Below, one piece after another: positions 9,245 to 19,514 of a stretch of 37,962 nucleotides of DNA. The notes below the pieces were generated by a model. It saw only the letters and a list, made by a program, of their open reading frames with translations. It was not told where the DNA came from and searched no databases. Position 1 is the stretch's first letter; each line of letters starts with the position of its first letter. Position numbers and translations under genes: made by a program. The stretch is taken from positions 1-37,962 of the forward strand of contig NZ_JAUYQU010000177.1 of assembly GCF_030697065.1 (NCBI RefSeq), read 5' to 3'. Source of the stretch: Bradyrhizobium sp. (GTDB lineage Bacteria > Pseudomonadota > Alphaproteobacteria > Rhizobiales > Xanthobacteraceae).

Positions 9245-9850
9245 ATGACTGATCCCAACGGGCAGAAGGACAATCCGGCCGATCCGGCAAAGGCCGCCGA
9301 GCCCGTGATTTCCAAGCCATACATCATGCCCGACGATCCCGAGGAAGGCTCGGTCGAAGCCCTGACCAGGGAGCTCGCCGAAACCCGCGACAAGATGCTG
9401 CGCACGCTGGCGGAAATGGAAAACCTGCGCAAGCGCACCGCCAAGGAAGTGGCCGACGCGCGGGCCTATGGCATCACCGGCTTTGCCCGCGACGTGCTCG
9501 ACATCGCCGACAATCTGCAGCGCGCGCTCGATGCGGTTCCGGCCGAGGCCAAGGCCAACGCCGATCCCGGGCTGAAGTCGCTGATCGAGGGCGTCGAGCT
9601 GACCGAGCGCTCGCTGCTCAACACGCTGGAGAAAAACGGCGTCAAGAAGTTCGATCCGGCGGGCGAGAAATTCGACCCGAATTTCCAGCAGGCGATGTAC
9701 GAGGTCCCCGACGCGTCGGTGCCGGCGGGCACCGTGGTGCAGGTCGTGCAGGCCGGCTACACCATCGGCGAACGCGTGCTGCGCCCGGCGCTGGTCGCGG
9801 TCTCCAAGGGCGGCGCCAGGGCGGCGCCGGGCGCGGACGTCACGAGCTGA
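9245..9850 (+). CDS. grpE: nucleotide exchange factor GrpE
   Basis: Releases ADP from DnaK in the Hsp70 cycle. Seen: 201 residues. A disordered, charged and proline-containing N-terminus (to about 45) leads into a long coiled-coil region ([26 protein letters not shown]). The beta-rich wing follows, with [15 protein letters not shown] and the conserved [21 protein letters not shown]. The alanine-rich tail is normal for alphaproteobacterial GrpE. ATG at 9245 with GAGAAGG upstream. It sits 110 bases after hrcA on the same strand; dnaK is separated from it by five opposite-strand genes. Confidence 0.96.
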   Translation: MTDPNGQKDNPADPAKAAEPVISKPYIMPDDPEEGSVEALTRELAETRDKMLRTLAEMENLRKRTAKEVADARAYGITGFARDVLDIADNLQRALDAVPAEAKANADPGLKSLIEGVELTERSLLNTLEKNGVKKFDPAGEKFDPNFQQAMYEVPDASVPAGTVVQVVQAGYTIGERVLRPALVAVSKGGARAAPGADVTS

Positions 9851-9869
9851 ATCCTGTTCACCGGCGGTA

Positions 9870-10610
9870 TCAAACCGCGTTCAATCTGTCAGCCAGAGCA
9901 GTGAAGCTGTCGACACAAAAGTCCAGCCAGCTCTCTGGCGCGATATCGGGTGTGGCATCAGGGCCAAACTCGAGAGGCCTTGCAACAAATGCGGTGCGCA
10001 TGCCGAAAGCCCTGGCCGCTTTCAGATCATATTTATGGCAAGCAACCATCAGAATCTGGTCCGGCCGATAGCCGAGATAATCTACCGCTAACTGGTAGAC
10101 GGCCGGGGCCGGTTTATAGGTCTCGACCAGCTCGGCGGTCAGTATTGCGTCGAATGGCAGGTTGGCATGCTTGACCACGGCGACCACTGCGGCCATTCCG
10201 GCATTGGACAGCGTCGAAGTGGTGAACCGACGTCGCAGGCGAGTCAGCCCCTCCACGGAGTCCGGCCAGGGGTCCAGTTTGGTCCAGACCGCGTTCAGTT
10301 CGTCACGTTCGGATGCCGTGAAGAAGCCACCAAGGCCACGTTTCTCCAGCAAGACGTCCAGGGCTTCGCGGTAGATTCGGTCAACCCGCATCCACGGCCG
10401 CCGACCGTCGATGATCGCATCCAGCGCCTCCCGGTAAAGAGTGCGCCAGTCAGCAGATAGCATCGCCCAATCGATCGATAACCCCTTGCCACGATTGATT
10501 GCGGCTCCGGCGCGGAGAATCGGCCGATAGAAATCGACGCACGTACCCTGGACGTCGAACGCGATGGCCGCCAAGCGGTCACCGTCGATGATCCCTCGGT
10601 CCTCTGCCAC
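9870..10610 (-). CDS. haloacid-dehalogenase-type HAD hydrolase
   Basis: Seen: 246 residues from a GTG at 10610 that has AAGGG eight bases upstream. A longer reading to 10709 adds a leader without similarity. HAD motif I is AFDVQGTCVDFY, with nucleophile Asp19. Motif II is TSTLSNAG (ser/asn) and motif III contains the Lys of ETYKPAPAVY. Motif IV is weak: MVACHKYDLKAARAFGMRTAFV, where the usual acidic residues are partly replaced by His-Lys-Tyr-Asp. Family knowledge: this arrangement is that of type II 2-haloacid dehalogenases, which swap a halogen for hydroxyl on short acids. The usual DVYGT is DVQGT here, so the substrate may differ. Base composition looks less GC-biased than its neighbours, and it splits the grpE-dnaK region, which suggests a later arrival (inference). 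Confidence 0.8.
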   Translation of the reverse strand: MAEDRGIIDGDRLAAIAFDVQGTCVDFYRPILRAGAAINRGKGLSIDWAMLSADWRTLYREALDAIIDGRRPWMRVDRIYREALDVLLEKRGLGGFFTASERDELNAVWTKLDPWPDSVEGLTRLRRRFTTSTLSNAGMAAVVAVVKHANLPFDAILTAELVETYKPAPAVYQLAVDYLGYRPDQILMVACHKYDLKAARAFGMRTAFVARPLEFGPDATPDIAPESWLDFCVDSFTALADRLNAV

Positions 10611-10769
10611 CAACGTTACCCTTGTCCCATACCTGTGCGCCCGAACGGGCCGTCCTGGCCCATCGACTTCGGTCCGGGGTTTGTAGATGAATGCCAGGTG
10701 AGCGAACACCCGTCATTCCGATGAACCGGGTCGTTTCCGGCCGCGCCTTGATCGGTTCGGCCGGCGCGA

Positions 10770-11207
10770 CTACCCCGCCAGCGGCTTCTCGCTCACCTTC
10801 GGCCAGTAGGTCCCAAAACTCCAGAGATTGCCTTCCGGATCGCGGCAGGTGAAGTCGCGGCTGCCGTAGGCGGTATCGTGCAGTGCCATCTCGATCGTGA
10901 CGCCGGAGGCCTTGACCCTGGCGTGCAGCGCGTCGGGGTCGTCGACGGCCAAATAAAGCGAATCGGTGCGGCGGCCGTTGATGTCGCCGACCAGTCGGCC
11001 ATATTCATCGTCGCGGCTTTGGCCGAGCATCAGAATGGAAGACCCGCAGGCCAGTTCGGCATGCTGCAGGCCGCCGTCGTCGCTGCGGTAGACGACGCGT
11101 TCGGTGAAGCCAACGACGTCCTTCAGCCAGCGGATCATCGCCTCCGCATCTCTATAGCGGAGGGTCGGATAGAGGCGGGGCGCTTCGATGTTGCTGTTGT
11201 CGGTCAC
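10770..11207 (-). CDS. VOC-family (glyoxalase/bleomycin-resistance-like) protein
   Basis: Seen: 145 residues, GTG start at 11207 with AGGAG upstream. The paired beta-alpha-beta-beta-beta modules of the vicinal-oxygen-chelate fold are visible: LYPTLRYRDAEAMIRWLKDVVGF at the start, then HAELACGSSILML, SLYLAVDDPDALHARVKASG and a C-terminal RDFTCRDPEGNLWSFGTYW. The ending is typical of PhnB/YdfO-like VOC proteins. Family members include glyoxalases, dioxygenases and drug-binding proteins; the substrate here is unknown. It follows an AraC-type regulator by 70 bases on the same strand, a common pairing, so the regulator may control it. Confidence 0.85.
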   Translation of the reverse strand: MTDNSNIEAPRLYPTLRYRDAEAMIRWLKDVVGFTERVVYRSDDGGLQHAELACGSSILMLGQSRDDEYGRLVGDINGRRTDSLYLAVDDPDALHARVKASGVTIEMALHDTAYGSRDFTCRDPEGNLWSFGTYWPKVSEKPLAG

Positions 11208-11277
11208 GGAAACTCCTGCTGAATTGGCTGTGCGCGCGATTATGCGGCAAGCCGGGCATTGTCCGCTTGAAGATTTG

Positions 11278-12126
11278 TTACCACTCCGCGTGATGCAGGC
11301 GTGTCAGCCGGCTGTCGGTCAATGCCAGGCGTCGCGCCCAGGCCGTTGGCGGCTCACCGGCAAGTGCGGTGAATTCGCGGATCAGATGGGCCTGATCCGA
11401 AAACCCGCTGTCCGCCGCGATGCCGGCCCAGCCGGTCGACGTTCCGGTTCTTGCCAGGCCGCAGGCGCGATGGAAGCGCATCATCCGCGCAATCGATTTG
11501 GGGCCGAGACCGAACTGACAACGAAAGCGATCGACCAGGTGCTTGCGGCTCCAGCCGATCTCCTCGGCCAACGCAGCGATCCGGATGCCGCCGCCGCGGC
11601 GCGCCAGCCGGCGCCAGGCGAATTCGAGTTCCGGGGACGGCAGGCAGGTGGCGCGATCGGCGATGAACTCCTCGACGATATCGAAGCGGCGCTGCCAGCC
11701 ATTTGTCGCGCCGAGGCGCTCGCGCAGCCGTGCGCCGTCGCCCCCGAGCACGTCACCGACCTCGATCATGCGCGCGGCGAGGTCGACGACGGCGCCGCCG
11801 AAAAACCTGAAGGCACCGAGCGGGGTGAAATCCACCTGCACGCATTCGGCGCCGCCGTCGGACTCGATGTACACGGCGCCGGCATAGAGTCCCGCGGCGA
11901 AACTGCCATGCTGATCGGCCGCGTCAGGCTTGCGCCCGAGCGCGATTCCAAACGGCGTGCCGAAACTGATGATCAGCGGCACCGCCAGAGGAGCGGCCTC
12001 ACGCTGGGAAAACCGGCCACGCGCCGTCTCGCGATAGCCCGAGATTGCAGAGATCAGGCCGGCGGTCCGTTGTGACGGCAGGCGCCGGACCATCTCGAAC
12101 GCGACTGGAGCTGCGAGATCCGACAT
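11278..12126 (-). CDS. AraC-family transcriptional regulator
   Basis: Seen: 282 residues from the ATG at 12126, with GGGAG eight bases upstream. The N-terminal two thirds is a sensing domain without recognised motifs (LIISFGTPFGIALG, CVQVDFTPLGAFRFFGG, cupin-like in feel). The C-terminal quarter has the two AraC helix-turn-helix units: IRIAALAEEIGWSRKHLVDRF with FGLGPKSIARMMRFHRA, then GWAGIAADSGFSDQAHLIREF ending in GEPPTAWARR. The CVQVDFTPLGAFRFFG segment is shared by AraC proteins found beside VOC-family genes (recollection). It likely regulates the VOC gene immediately downstream. The ligand is unknown. Confidence 0.9.
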   Translation of the reverse strand: MSDLAAPVAFEMVRRLPSQRTAGLISAISGYRETARGRFSQREAAPLAVPLIISFGTPFGIALGRKPDAADQHGSFAAGLYAGAVYIESDGGAECVQVDFTPLGAFRFFGGAVVDLAARMIEVGDVLGGDGARLRERLGATNGWQRRFDIVEEFIADRATCLPSPELEFAWRRLARRGGGIRIAALAEEIGWSRKHLVDRFRCQFGLGPKSIARMMRFHRACGLARTGTSTGWAGIAADSGFSDQAHLIREFTALAGEPPTAWARRLALTDSRLTRLHHAEW

Positions 12127-12230
12127 GCTGCATCTCCCTGCAAGCGACGCCACCAGCAAACCAACTCGCCCGCGGCGCTTAAGGCAGGGGAAGCCGCCGG
12201 CGTCCGAATCTTCGGCAGGTCGTGCCGTCC

Positions 12231-13166
12231 TCAGCGCGGCTCGATGCCGTCGCGCACGGCGCGGAAGCGCGGAAATGCCTTGGTCCATTCCTCGCGCGGC
12301 GAGCTGCCGATGATGCGCAACGTGCTCTGGCCGCCGAAGCGCAGCCACTGCACCACGGTGACGGGGGTATTGTCCTTGCCGCTCACCGCGTCGATGCGGG
12401 TTTCATAGCCGGGCGTGCCGTCGATCCGCTGCGGCTCCGACATCGTGATCCTGGCCTCGCGCACACCGGGAATGGTGGTCGCGGCTTGCTGGGCGAAACG
12501 ACCGCGATCCTCGGACTGCGTCGGCGCGGCCCCGACGATACCGACCACCATGAAAGGGGCCGCCTCGAACCCCTTGGTCTCGTCGCCGTCGGCGATGACG
12601 ATGGCCCCACCTGGCGCCAGCGTGCGGACGTTCTTGAAACCGCTCAATTCGGAGACCTTGAAGGGCATCTGGGCCAGCTGCTCCTCGACCGGGACTTCCT
12701 TGCGCACCGTCGCCGACGCGAACATCTGGCGCACGGCGTCGTCGGTATAGATTTTGGAAGCGTTTTCCGGAACCTGCACGGCGATATAGCCGGAGAAGGC
12801 GCCGCCCGGCAGGATCATCGAATAGCGACGCACATTGGTCGTGCCGTCCTTGCCGGATTCGATGGTGTAGTAGGCAAGGCCGGACGCGGTCTCGATGCTC
12901 TCCGGCTTGACGCCGCCGGCGCCCGCCGGGTTATTCTTGAAGGCATTACTGACCTCGGTATAGGCGTCGGCCGGAAGCTCCGTCATCAACACCTTGACGC
13001 CGTTATCCTCGGTCTCGAATCCGGCGAAGGTTTTTGCGCGGGAGAGGCCGACCAGCGGCGTGATGCCGACCCTGATGCCCGGCGGAAAAACCGCGTCCGC
13101 GGCGAGCGCAGGGCCTATGGCAGGGATCAGCAGGGCAATCGCGAAGATCAGTCGGATGAGCATCAT
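12231..13166 (-). CDS. secreted protein of unknown function
   Basis: Seen: 311 residues from the tandem ATGs at 13166/13163. An N-terminal signal peptide (MMLIRLIFAIALLIPAIGPALA) ends at a likely cleavage after ALA (about 22), so it is exported. The mature part has no cysteine pair or membrane helix. It reads as a soluble beta-rich periplasmic protein: VFPPGIRVGITPLVGL near the start, YYTIESGKDGTTNVRRYSMILP in the middle and VVQWLRFGGQSTLRIIG near the end. I do not recognise a named domain. It sits upstream of the AraC gene on the same strand with 104 bases between, and downstream of the FAD oxidoreductase with a 318-base gap, so co-transcription is uncertain. Confidence 0.8.
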   Translation of the reverse strand: MMLIRLIFAIALLIPAIGPALAADAVFPPGIRVGITPLVGLSRAKTFAGFETEDNGVKVLMTELPADAYTEVSNAFKNNPAGAGGVKPESIETASGLAYYTIESGKDGTTNVRRYSMILPGGAFSGYIAVQVPENASKIYTDDAVRQMFASATVRKEVPVEEQLAQMPFKVSELSGFKNVRTLAPGGAIVIADGDETKGFEAAPFMVVGIVGAAPTQSEDRGRFAQQAATTIPGVREARITMSEPQRIDGTPGYETRIDAVSGKDNTPVTVVQWLRFGGQSTLRIIGSSPREEWTKAFPRFRAVRDGIEPR

Positions 13167-13484
13167 GAAAGGTCTACTGGGTTTGCATTGAGGCCGTTCA
13201 ATGGTCGGCCGGTGTGGCAGGGTGTACCGGGGGCCGCGCATCGCGAGCCCGGCTTTTAGCGAATTTGGCATTCCGGTAACAGGCCGGGCCCGTCACGGAG
13301 ACACCGGGCCCGCGTGGAAGCGGCTGTTTTTCGCCGTAATCGGCCGGCTTTCAGGTGGTTTTCGGGCATTCCGGTTCCGTAACTGGACAATCTGTCGCGA
13401 CGGGGCGTGCGTCGTTCGCAGCCCTGACGCCGGATCTGGCCGGCGCAACCAGCCATGAAACGGGGCGCGGCGAAGCCCGCGGTT
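13167..13484. other. intergenic region without a supported gene
   Basis: 318 bases between the secreted-protein gene and the FAD oxidoreductase. Short open frames exist on both strands but have arginine-rich shadow-like composition and no ribosome site. The self-complementary octamer CGGGCCCG occurs twice, around 13287-13312, and could fold into a hairpin. I see no RNA gene. Confidence 0.5.
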
Positions 13485-14999
13485 TTACGCCGCCCGGGTC
13501 TTCGCCTTGAGCGGCACCAGGCGTTCGCTCGCCAGGGCGGCCTGTGCGCTCGATGCGCCCGCCTCGTGATATTCCGCGTCCTCGTTGACCTGCCAGATGT
13601 CGTAGAGCCGTTCGCCGGCCAGGATGTTCCGCGCCGTGAGCATGGCGGTCATCATGGCGTGATCCTGATTGTTGTATTTGTGCATGCCGTTCCGGCCGAT
13701 CAGATGCAGGCTCGGATAGGTCTGCTCGAGGTCGCGCCGGATCATCGCCATGTGCTCGCGGTAGGCATCGTCATAGACCGGATAGGCCTTCGGCTGGCGC
13801 ACCACGCAACCGTCCACCACATCGGCGGCGGCGGCCAGGCCGACTTTCACCACCTCGCGCCTGGCCAGCTCAATCAGCTCCTCGTCGGACATCGTCCACA
13901 GCCCGTCGCCCTCGAAGCAGAAATATTCGAGGCCGAGGCACGTCATGCCGGCCGGCGCCATTTCGGGGGACCACGATCCGAAATTCTGCACGCGTCCGAC
14001 CTTCACCGAGGGATCATGGATATAGATCCAGTTGTCGGCAAACGCTTCCGCCTTGTCCATCATCAGCGCGACGGTGAGGAAATCGCGGTAGCGCAATGCG
14101 CGCGCATGCAGCAGCGAGATCGGCTTCGGCGACAATTTCTGCACCAGCTCGCGCACCGGCGCCGAGCTGACGACGTGGCGCGCGGTATAGTTCTCGCGTT
14201 TTCCGTCCGGCGTCGCGACACCGATGCGCCAGAGCCTGTCGACCTCGTCATAGGCGAGTTCGACCAGTTCGCGCCCCATCAGGACCTGAGCGCCGCGCTC
14301 CCGGATCCTGGCCGCGGCGGCCTCCCACATCATGCCGGGACCCTTGCGCGGATACTGGAAGGTCTCGATCAGCGACTTCACCACGTCGCTGCCGGCCGCG
14401 GCGGCCTTCTTCTTGCGCCCGAACGAGTGCTTCAGCGCGTTCACGATGGCGACGCGAAGATCCAGCCCCTTGATGCGCTGCGCCGCCCAGTCGGCGGAGA
14501 TTTCGTCGCAGGACATCCCCCACACCTTCTCGGTGTAGGTCTTGAAGAAAATCTGGAACAGCCGCTCGCCGAACTGATTGCGAATCCAGTCATGAAAGCT
14601 GCGAGGCTCCGCGATCGGGAATGCCCTGGCCCAGGCATAGGACAGAACGCAGGCGGCGCTGGTGAAGATTCCGAGATTGCGCAGCGCCTGGAACGCGCTC
14701 AGCGGATAGGAATAGAATTTTCCGCCATAAAAGATTCGCGACAGCCGCGGCCGCGCGATGAAGTCGTCGGGCAGGATCTCGTGCCAGAGGTCGACGACCT
14801 CTTTGGACTTTGAGAAGAAACGGTGGCCGCCGATATCGAACAGGAAATCGCCGTGCCGCACGGTACGGCTGATGCCGCCGACATAGACCGGGTCCTTCTC
14901 GATCACGATGACCGACGACGTCTCCCTGGTCAGGCAGTAAGCCGCGGTGAGGCCGGCCGGCCCGGCGCCGATCACGAATATGTCTGCATCAGTGGTCAT
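13485..14999 (-). CDS. FAD-dependent amine-oxidase-like oxidoreductase
   Basis: Seen: 504 residues from the ATG at 14999 (a GAGGAG lies about a dozen bases upstream). An upstream in-frame start at 15068 gives a leader without similarity. The dinucleotide-binding motif is FVIGAGPAGLTAAYCL at the N-terminus, followed by EKDPVYVGGISRTV and FDIGGHRFFSKS. These are characteristic of the protoporphyrinogen-oxidase/UDP-galactopyranose-mutase-like group. The middle segment YTEKVWGMSCDEISADWAAQRI is typical of this subgroup, often found in polysaccharide or glycosylation loci. No transferase or sugar gene is nearby, so the substrate is open. The role is inferred only to the level of flavoprotein oxidoreductase or mutase. 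Confidence 0.85.
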   Translation of the reverse strand: MTTDADIFVIGAGPAGLTAAYCLTRETSSVIVIEKDPVYVGGISRTVRHGDFLFDIGGHRFFSKSKEVVDLWHEILPDDFIARPRLSRIFYGGKFYSYPLSAFQALRNLGIFTSAACVLSYAWARAFPIAEPRSFHDWIRNQFGERLFQIFFKTYTEKVWGMSCDEISADWAAQRIKGLDLRVAIVNALKHSFGRKKKAAAAGSDVVKSLIETFQYPRKGPGMMWEAAAARIRERGAQVLMGRELVELAYDEVDRLWRIGVATPDGKRENYTARHVVSSAPVRELVQKLSPKPISLLHARALRYRDFLTVALMMDKAEAFADNWIYIHDPSVKVGRVQNFGSWSPEMAPAGMTCLGLEYFCFEGDGLWTMSDEELIELARREVVKVGLAAAADVVDGCVVRQPKAYPVYDDAYREHMAMIRRDLEQTYPSLHLIGRNGMHKYNNQDHAMMTAMLTARNILAGERLYDIWQVNEDAEYHEAGASSAQAALASERLVPLKAKTRAA

Positions 15000-15430
15000 G
15001 CGCGGCGCGATCTCCTCGTGGTTCGGGCCGCATTTGCGCAAAACTTCGTTAAACTCCTGTCGCCGCAACGCGGCGGCGCCTCCTCGAACGTTAATGAAGC
15101 GTCAATGCGGGGGCTGGCGTTGCCGGCGCTATTATCGAGACGACCTCCGGCCGGGCTGTCCTGCCTGAGTTTCTGATTGCCGGCCCCTGATAATTCCGGC
15201 TGTCAGCCGAGCCGCTGGGGCAGGTTTTTCGGCACAGGCTTCCCGTCGGCATTCCGCGGCGTCCTGCCCGGAGCCCCAGCCTTCGAGCCTGGCAAGATCG
15301 CAGAAGGGTTGACGATCCCGGCCGCCATCGGGTGAGGGAGGCCGGCCGGAGGGTCGCCGCCCCCGGGGCCTGCGGCCGACACTATCTTTCAAGGATGAGG
15401 GTTTTCGGGGACTTAGGTTACGTCCGGGTC
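15000..15430. other. intergenic region upstream of the dnaK promoter, no supported gene
   Basis: About 430 bases between the FAD oxidoreductase start and the dnaK promoter. Open frames here, such as one on the minus strand at 15132-15392, are arginine- and glycine-rich shadows without a ribosome site. The run is GC-rich with several short inverted repeats. I see no CIRCE element and no RNA gene. Confidence 0.5.
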
Positions 15431-15461
15431 CTTGCAGGCCCCACCCCCCCTCCTATATGAG
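15431..15461 (+). promoter_or_regulatory. heat-shock (RpoH-type) promoter of dnaK
   Basis: CTTG at 15431-15434, then exactly 17 bases, then CCTATATGAG at 15452-15461. This fits every fixed position of the alphaproteobacterial heat-shock consensus as I recall it, CTTG-N17/18-CYTATNTNNG. It lies about 105 bases upstream of the dnaK ATG, leaving a leader of roughly 100 bases. A housekeeping reading (CTTGCA-N16-CTATAT) is also possible. Confidence 0.8.
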
Positions 15462-15564
15462 GCTCACCGTCGCAATATCGCGAGTAATTGATCGTTTGGG
15501 GGTTTGGATTGGTGTGCCGTCAGGGCCCAGCCAACCTGCCGCAAAAAAAGAGGATATGGAGACC

Positions 15565-17466
<1,902 letters not shown>

Positions 17467-17479
17467 TACGGCTGGTACC

Positions 17480-17539
17480 ATGACCCTCATTCTGAAGAGC
17501 GCGCGGGTTGCGTCTCCAGGGATGGGGGTCATTTTTCTT
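17480..17539 (+). terminator. degenerate repeat forming a terminator-like hairpin between dnaK and dnaJ
   Basis: ATGACCCTCAT at 17480-17490 pairs imperfectly with GGATGGGGGTCAT ending at 17532, and a T-rich run (TTTTTCTTT) follows on the plus strand. The interior (CTGAAGAGCGCGC...GCGTCTCCAGG) is a diverged copy of the family A repeat. It may attenuate read-through so that dnaK is made in excess of dnaJ (inference). Confidence 0.55.
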
Positions 17540-17630
17540 TAAGCCGGAGGCTGCATTCTCAGAGGGAGCGTTTCTTTCTCCGGGATGCATGGCTGCGGAA
17601 TAAGAACGGAATTTCGGGCGGATTTGACGG

Positions 17631-18764
17631 ATGTCGACCACCAAGCGCTGCTATTACGAAACCCTTGAAGTCGAGCGGAGCGCGGACGAGTCCAAGCTCA
17701 AGGCGGCGTTCCGCAAGCTGGCGATGAAATGGCATCCGGACAAGAATCCGGGCGATGCCGCCAGCGAAGTCCGCTTCAAGGAAATCAACGAGGCCTATGA
17801 GGTCCTGAAGGACGGCGACAAGCGCGCGGCCTACGACCGGTTCGGCCATGCGGCGTTCGAGCAGGGCCATGGCGGCGGCGGCCCCGGCTTCGGCGCCGGC
17901 TTTGCCTCGTCCTTCTCCGACATTTTCGAAGACCTGTTCGGCATGGCCGGGCAGCGCGGGCGCGGCGGCCGCGAGCGCGGCCAGGACCTGCGCTACAACA
18001 TGGAAATCACGCTGGAGGAAGCCTTCCTCGGCAAGACCGCCCAGATTGAGATTCCGGTCTCGGTGACCTGCGAATCCTGTTCGGGCATCGGCGCCAAGGC
18101 CGGCACCAAGCCGAAGACCTGCTCGATGTGCGGCGGGGCGGGGCGGGTGCGGCAGGCGCAGGGCTTCTTCACGCTGGAGCGAACCTGTCCGGGCTGCCAG
18201 GGTCGCGGCCAGATGATCGAGGACCCCTGTCCGTCCTGCACCGGCTCGGGCCGGGTGACGCGCGACCGCAACCTGTCGGTCAACATTCCGCAAGGCGTCG
18301 AAGACGGCACCCGCATCCGGCTGGCCGGCGAAGGCGAGGCCGGCGTTCGCGGCGGGCCGCCGGGCGATCTCTACATTTTCCTGTCGCTGGCCACCCATGA
18401 ATTCTTCCAGCGCGACGGCGCCGATTTGCATTGCCGCGTGCCGATCTCGATGGTGGCGGCGGCGTTGGGCGGCGAGTTCGAGGTGCCAACCATCGACAAG
18501 GGCAAGACCAAGGTGAAGGTGCCCTCCGGAACCCAGTCCGGCCGGCGCTTCCGCATTGCGTCAAAAGGCATGCCGGTGCTGCGCTCGCGCCAGATGGGCG
18601 ACATGTATGTCCAGGTCGTGGTCGAAACGCCCCAGAACCTCACCAAGAAGCAGCAGGAGTTGCTTGCCGAGTTCGAAAAGCTGTCTTCCGGCGCCACCCA
18701 GCCGGAGGCGGCCGGTTTCTTCACTAAGGTCAAGGACTTCTTCGGCAGCCGCGCCAACCCCTGA
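17631..18764 (+). CDS. dnaJ: Hsp40 co-chaperone DnaJ
   Basis: Delivers substrates to DnaK and stimulates its ATPase. Seen: 377 residues. The J-domain spans about residues 7-70 and carries the essential HPD in [12 protein letters not shown] Gly/Phe-rich linker follows ([17 protein letters not shown]). The zinc-binding region has four CxxCxGxG repeats: [24 protein letters not shown] and CPSCTGSG, from about residue 147 to 210. The C-terminal beta domains follow, with a helical tail. All zinc ligands are intact. ATG at 17631. It is in the standard dnaK-dnaJ arrangement with a 164-base gap, and pmtA lies downstream. Confidence 0.99.
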   Translation: MSTTKRCYYETLEVERSADESKLKAAFRKLAMKWHPDKNPGDAASEVRFKEINEAYEVLKDGDKRAAYDRFGHAAFEQGHGGGGPGFGAGFASSFSDIFEDLFGMAGQRGRGGRERGQDLRYNMEITLEEAFLGKTAQIEIPVSVTCESCSGIGAKAGTKPKTCSMCGGAGRVRQAQGFFTLERTCPGCQGRGQMIEDPCPSCTGSGRVTRDRNLSVNIPQGVEDGTRIRLAGEGEAGVRGGPPGDLYIFLSLATHEFFQRDGADLHCRVPISMVAAALGGEFEVPTIDKGKTKVKVPSGTQSGRRFRIASKGMPVLRSRQMGDMYVQVVVETPQNLTKKQQELLAEFEKLSSGATQPEAAGFFTKVKDFFGSRANP

Positions 18765-18860
18765 CGACTCTTCGTCTTGACCGTACCGGCCGCTACCTAT
18801 ACGTCTTTATGACTATTTTCTGACACTCCCGCCCACCGTCGGGTCCCGTCCGGTAGCGAC

Positions 18861-19463
18861 ATGCCATTGCAATCGTCTGTGCGTGCGTTGAAGAAGCCTC
18901 CCCGTCTTGACGATGAGGTCCGCTTCCTCCGTTCATGGATCGAAAAGCCGCTGCGGATGGGCGCGGTGATGCCGTCGGGCAAACTTCTCGCCCGCACCAT
19001 GGCGCAATATGTCGACGTCGATTCCACGGCACCGGTGATCGAATTGGGACCGGGCACCGGGGCGATTACCAACGCGCTGATCGAGCATGGCATCGATCAG
19101 AAGCGGCTGGTGCTGGTCGAATATAATCCGGGTTTCTGCGCGCTGCTGCGCGACCGCTATCCGCAGGCCAGGGTCCTGCAGGGCGACGCCTATGCGCTGC
19201 GCGACTCGCTCGGCGACGTGCTGGGCGCGCCGGCATCCGCCGTGGTTTCAGGCCTGCCGCTGGTGACGCAACCGATGCTGAAGCGGCTGAAACTGATCCG
19301 CGACGCTTTTCTGGCGTTGGCGCCGGGCGCGCCCTTCGTGCAGTTCACCTATTCGGTAGCGCCGCCGATTCCGAAATCGCTGCCGGGCGTTTCCACCGAA
19401 GCCTCCGAGCGCATCTGGATGAACCTTCCACCGGCCCGCGTCTGGGTGTATCGCAAGGGCTGA
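18861..19463 (+). CDS. pmtA: phospholipid N-methyltransferase PmtA
   Basis: Methylates phosphatidylethanolamine towards phosphatidylcholine with S-adenosylmethionine, at the inner membrane surface. Seen: 200 residues, a class I methyltransferase with motif I VIELGPGTGAITNAL, an acidic residue ending strand 2 (LVLVEYNPGF) and AVVSGLPLVTQP at motif IV. The N-terminal FLRSWIEKPLRMGAVMPSG is typical of the PmtA/KsgA-like group. Established knowledge as I recall it: in Bradyrhizobium japonicum pmtA was found downstream of dnaKJ and matters for symbiosis, and this location matches. CTTGAC and CTATAC 15 bases apart at 18776-18802 could be a weak own promoter. The number of methylation steps it performs cannot be read from sequence. 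Confidence 0.85.
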   Translation: MPLQSSVRALKKPPRLDDEVRFLRSWIEKPLRMGAVMPSGKLLARTMAQYVDVDSTAPVIELGPGTGAITNALIEHGIDQKRLVLVEYNPGFCALLRDRYPQARVLQGDAYALRDSLGDVLGAPASAVVSGLPLVTQPMLKRLKLIRDAFLALAPGAPFVQFTYSVAPPIPKSLPGVSTEASERIWMNLPPARVWVYRKG

Positions 19464-19514
19464 CCCCTTTCCGGTGCCCTCGCGCGCCGGTTCGCCCTGT
19501 CTTGCGATTGGTTC

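Noticed and set aside
15132..15392. 86-codon minus-strand open frame in the gap before dnaK
   Set aside because: Arg/Gly/Pro-rich, no ribosome site, and no recognisable family.
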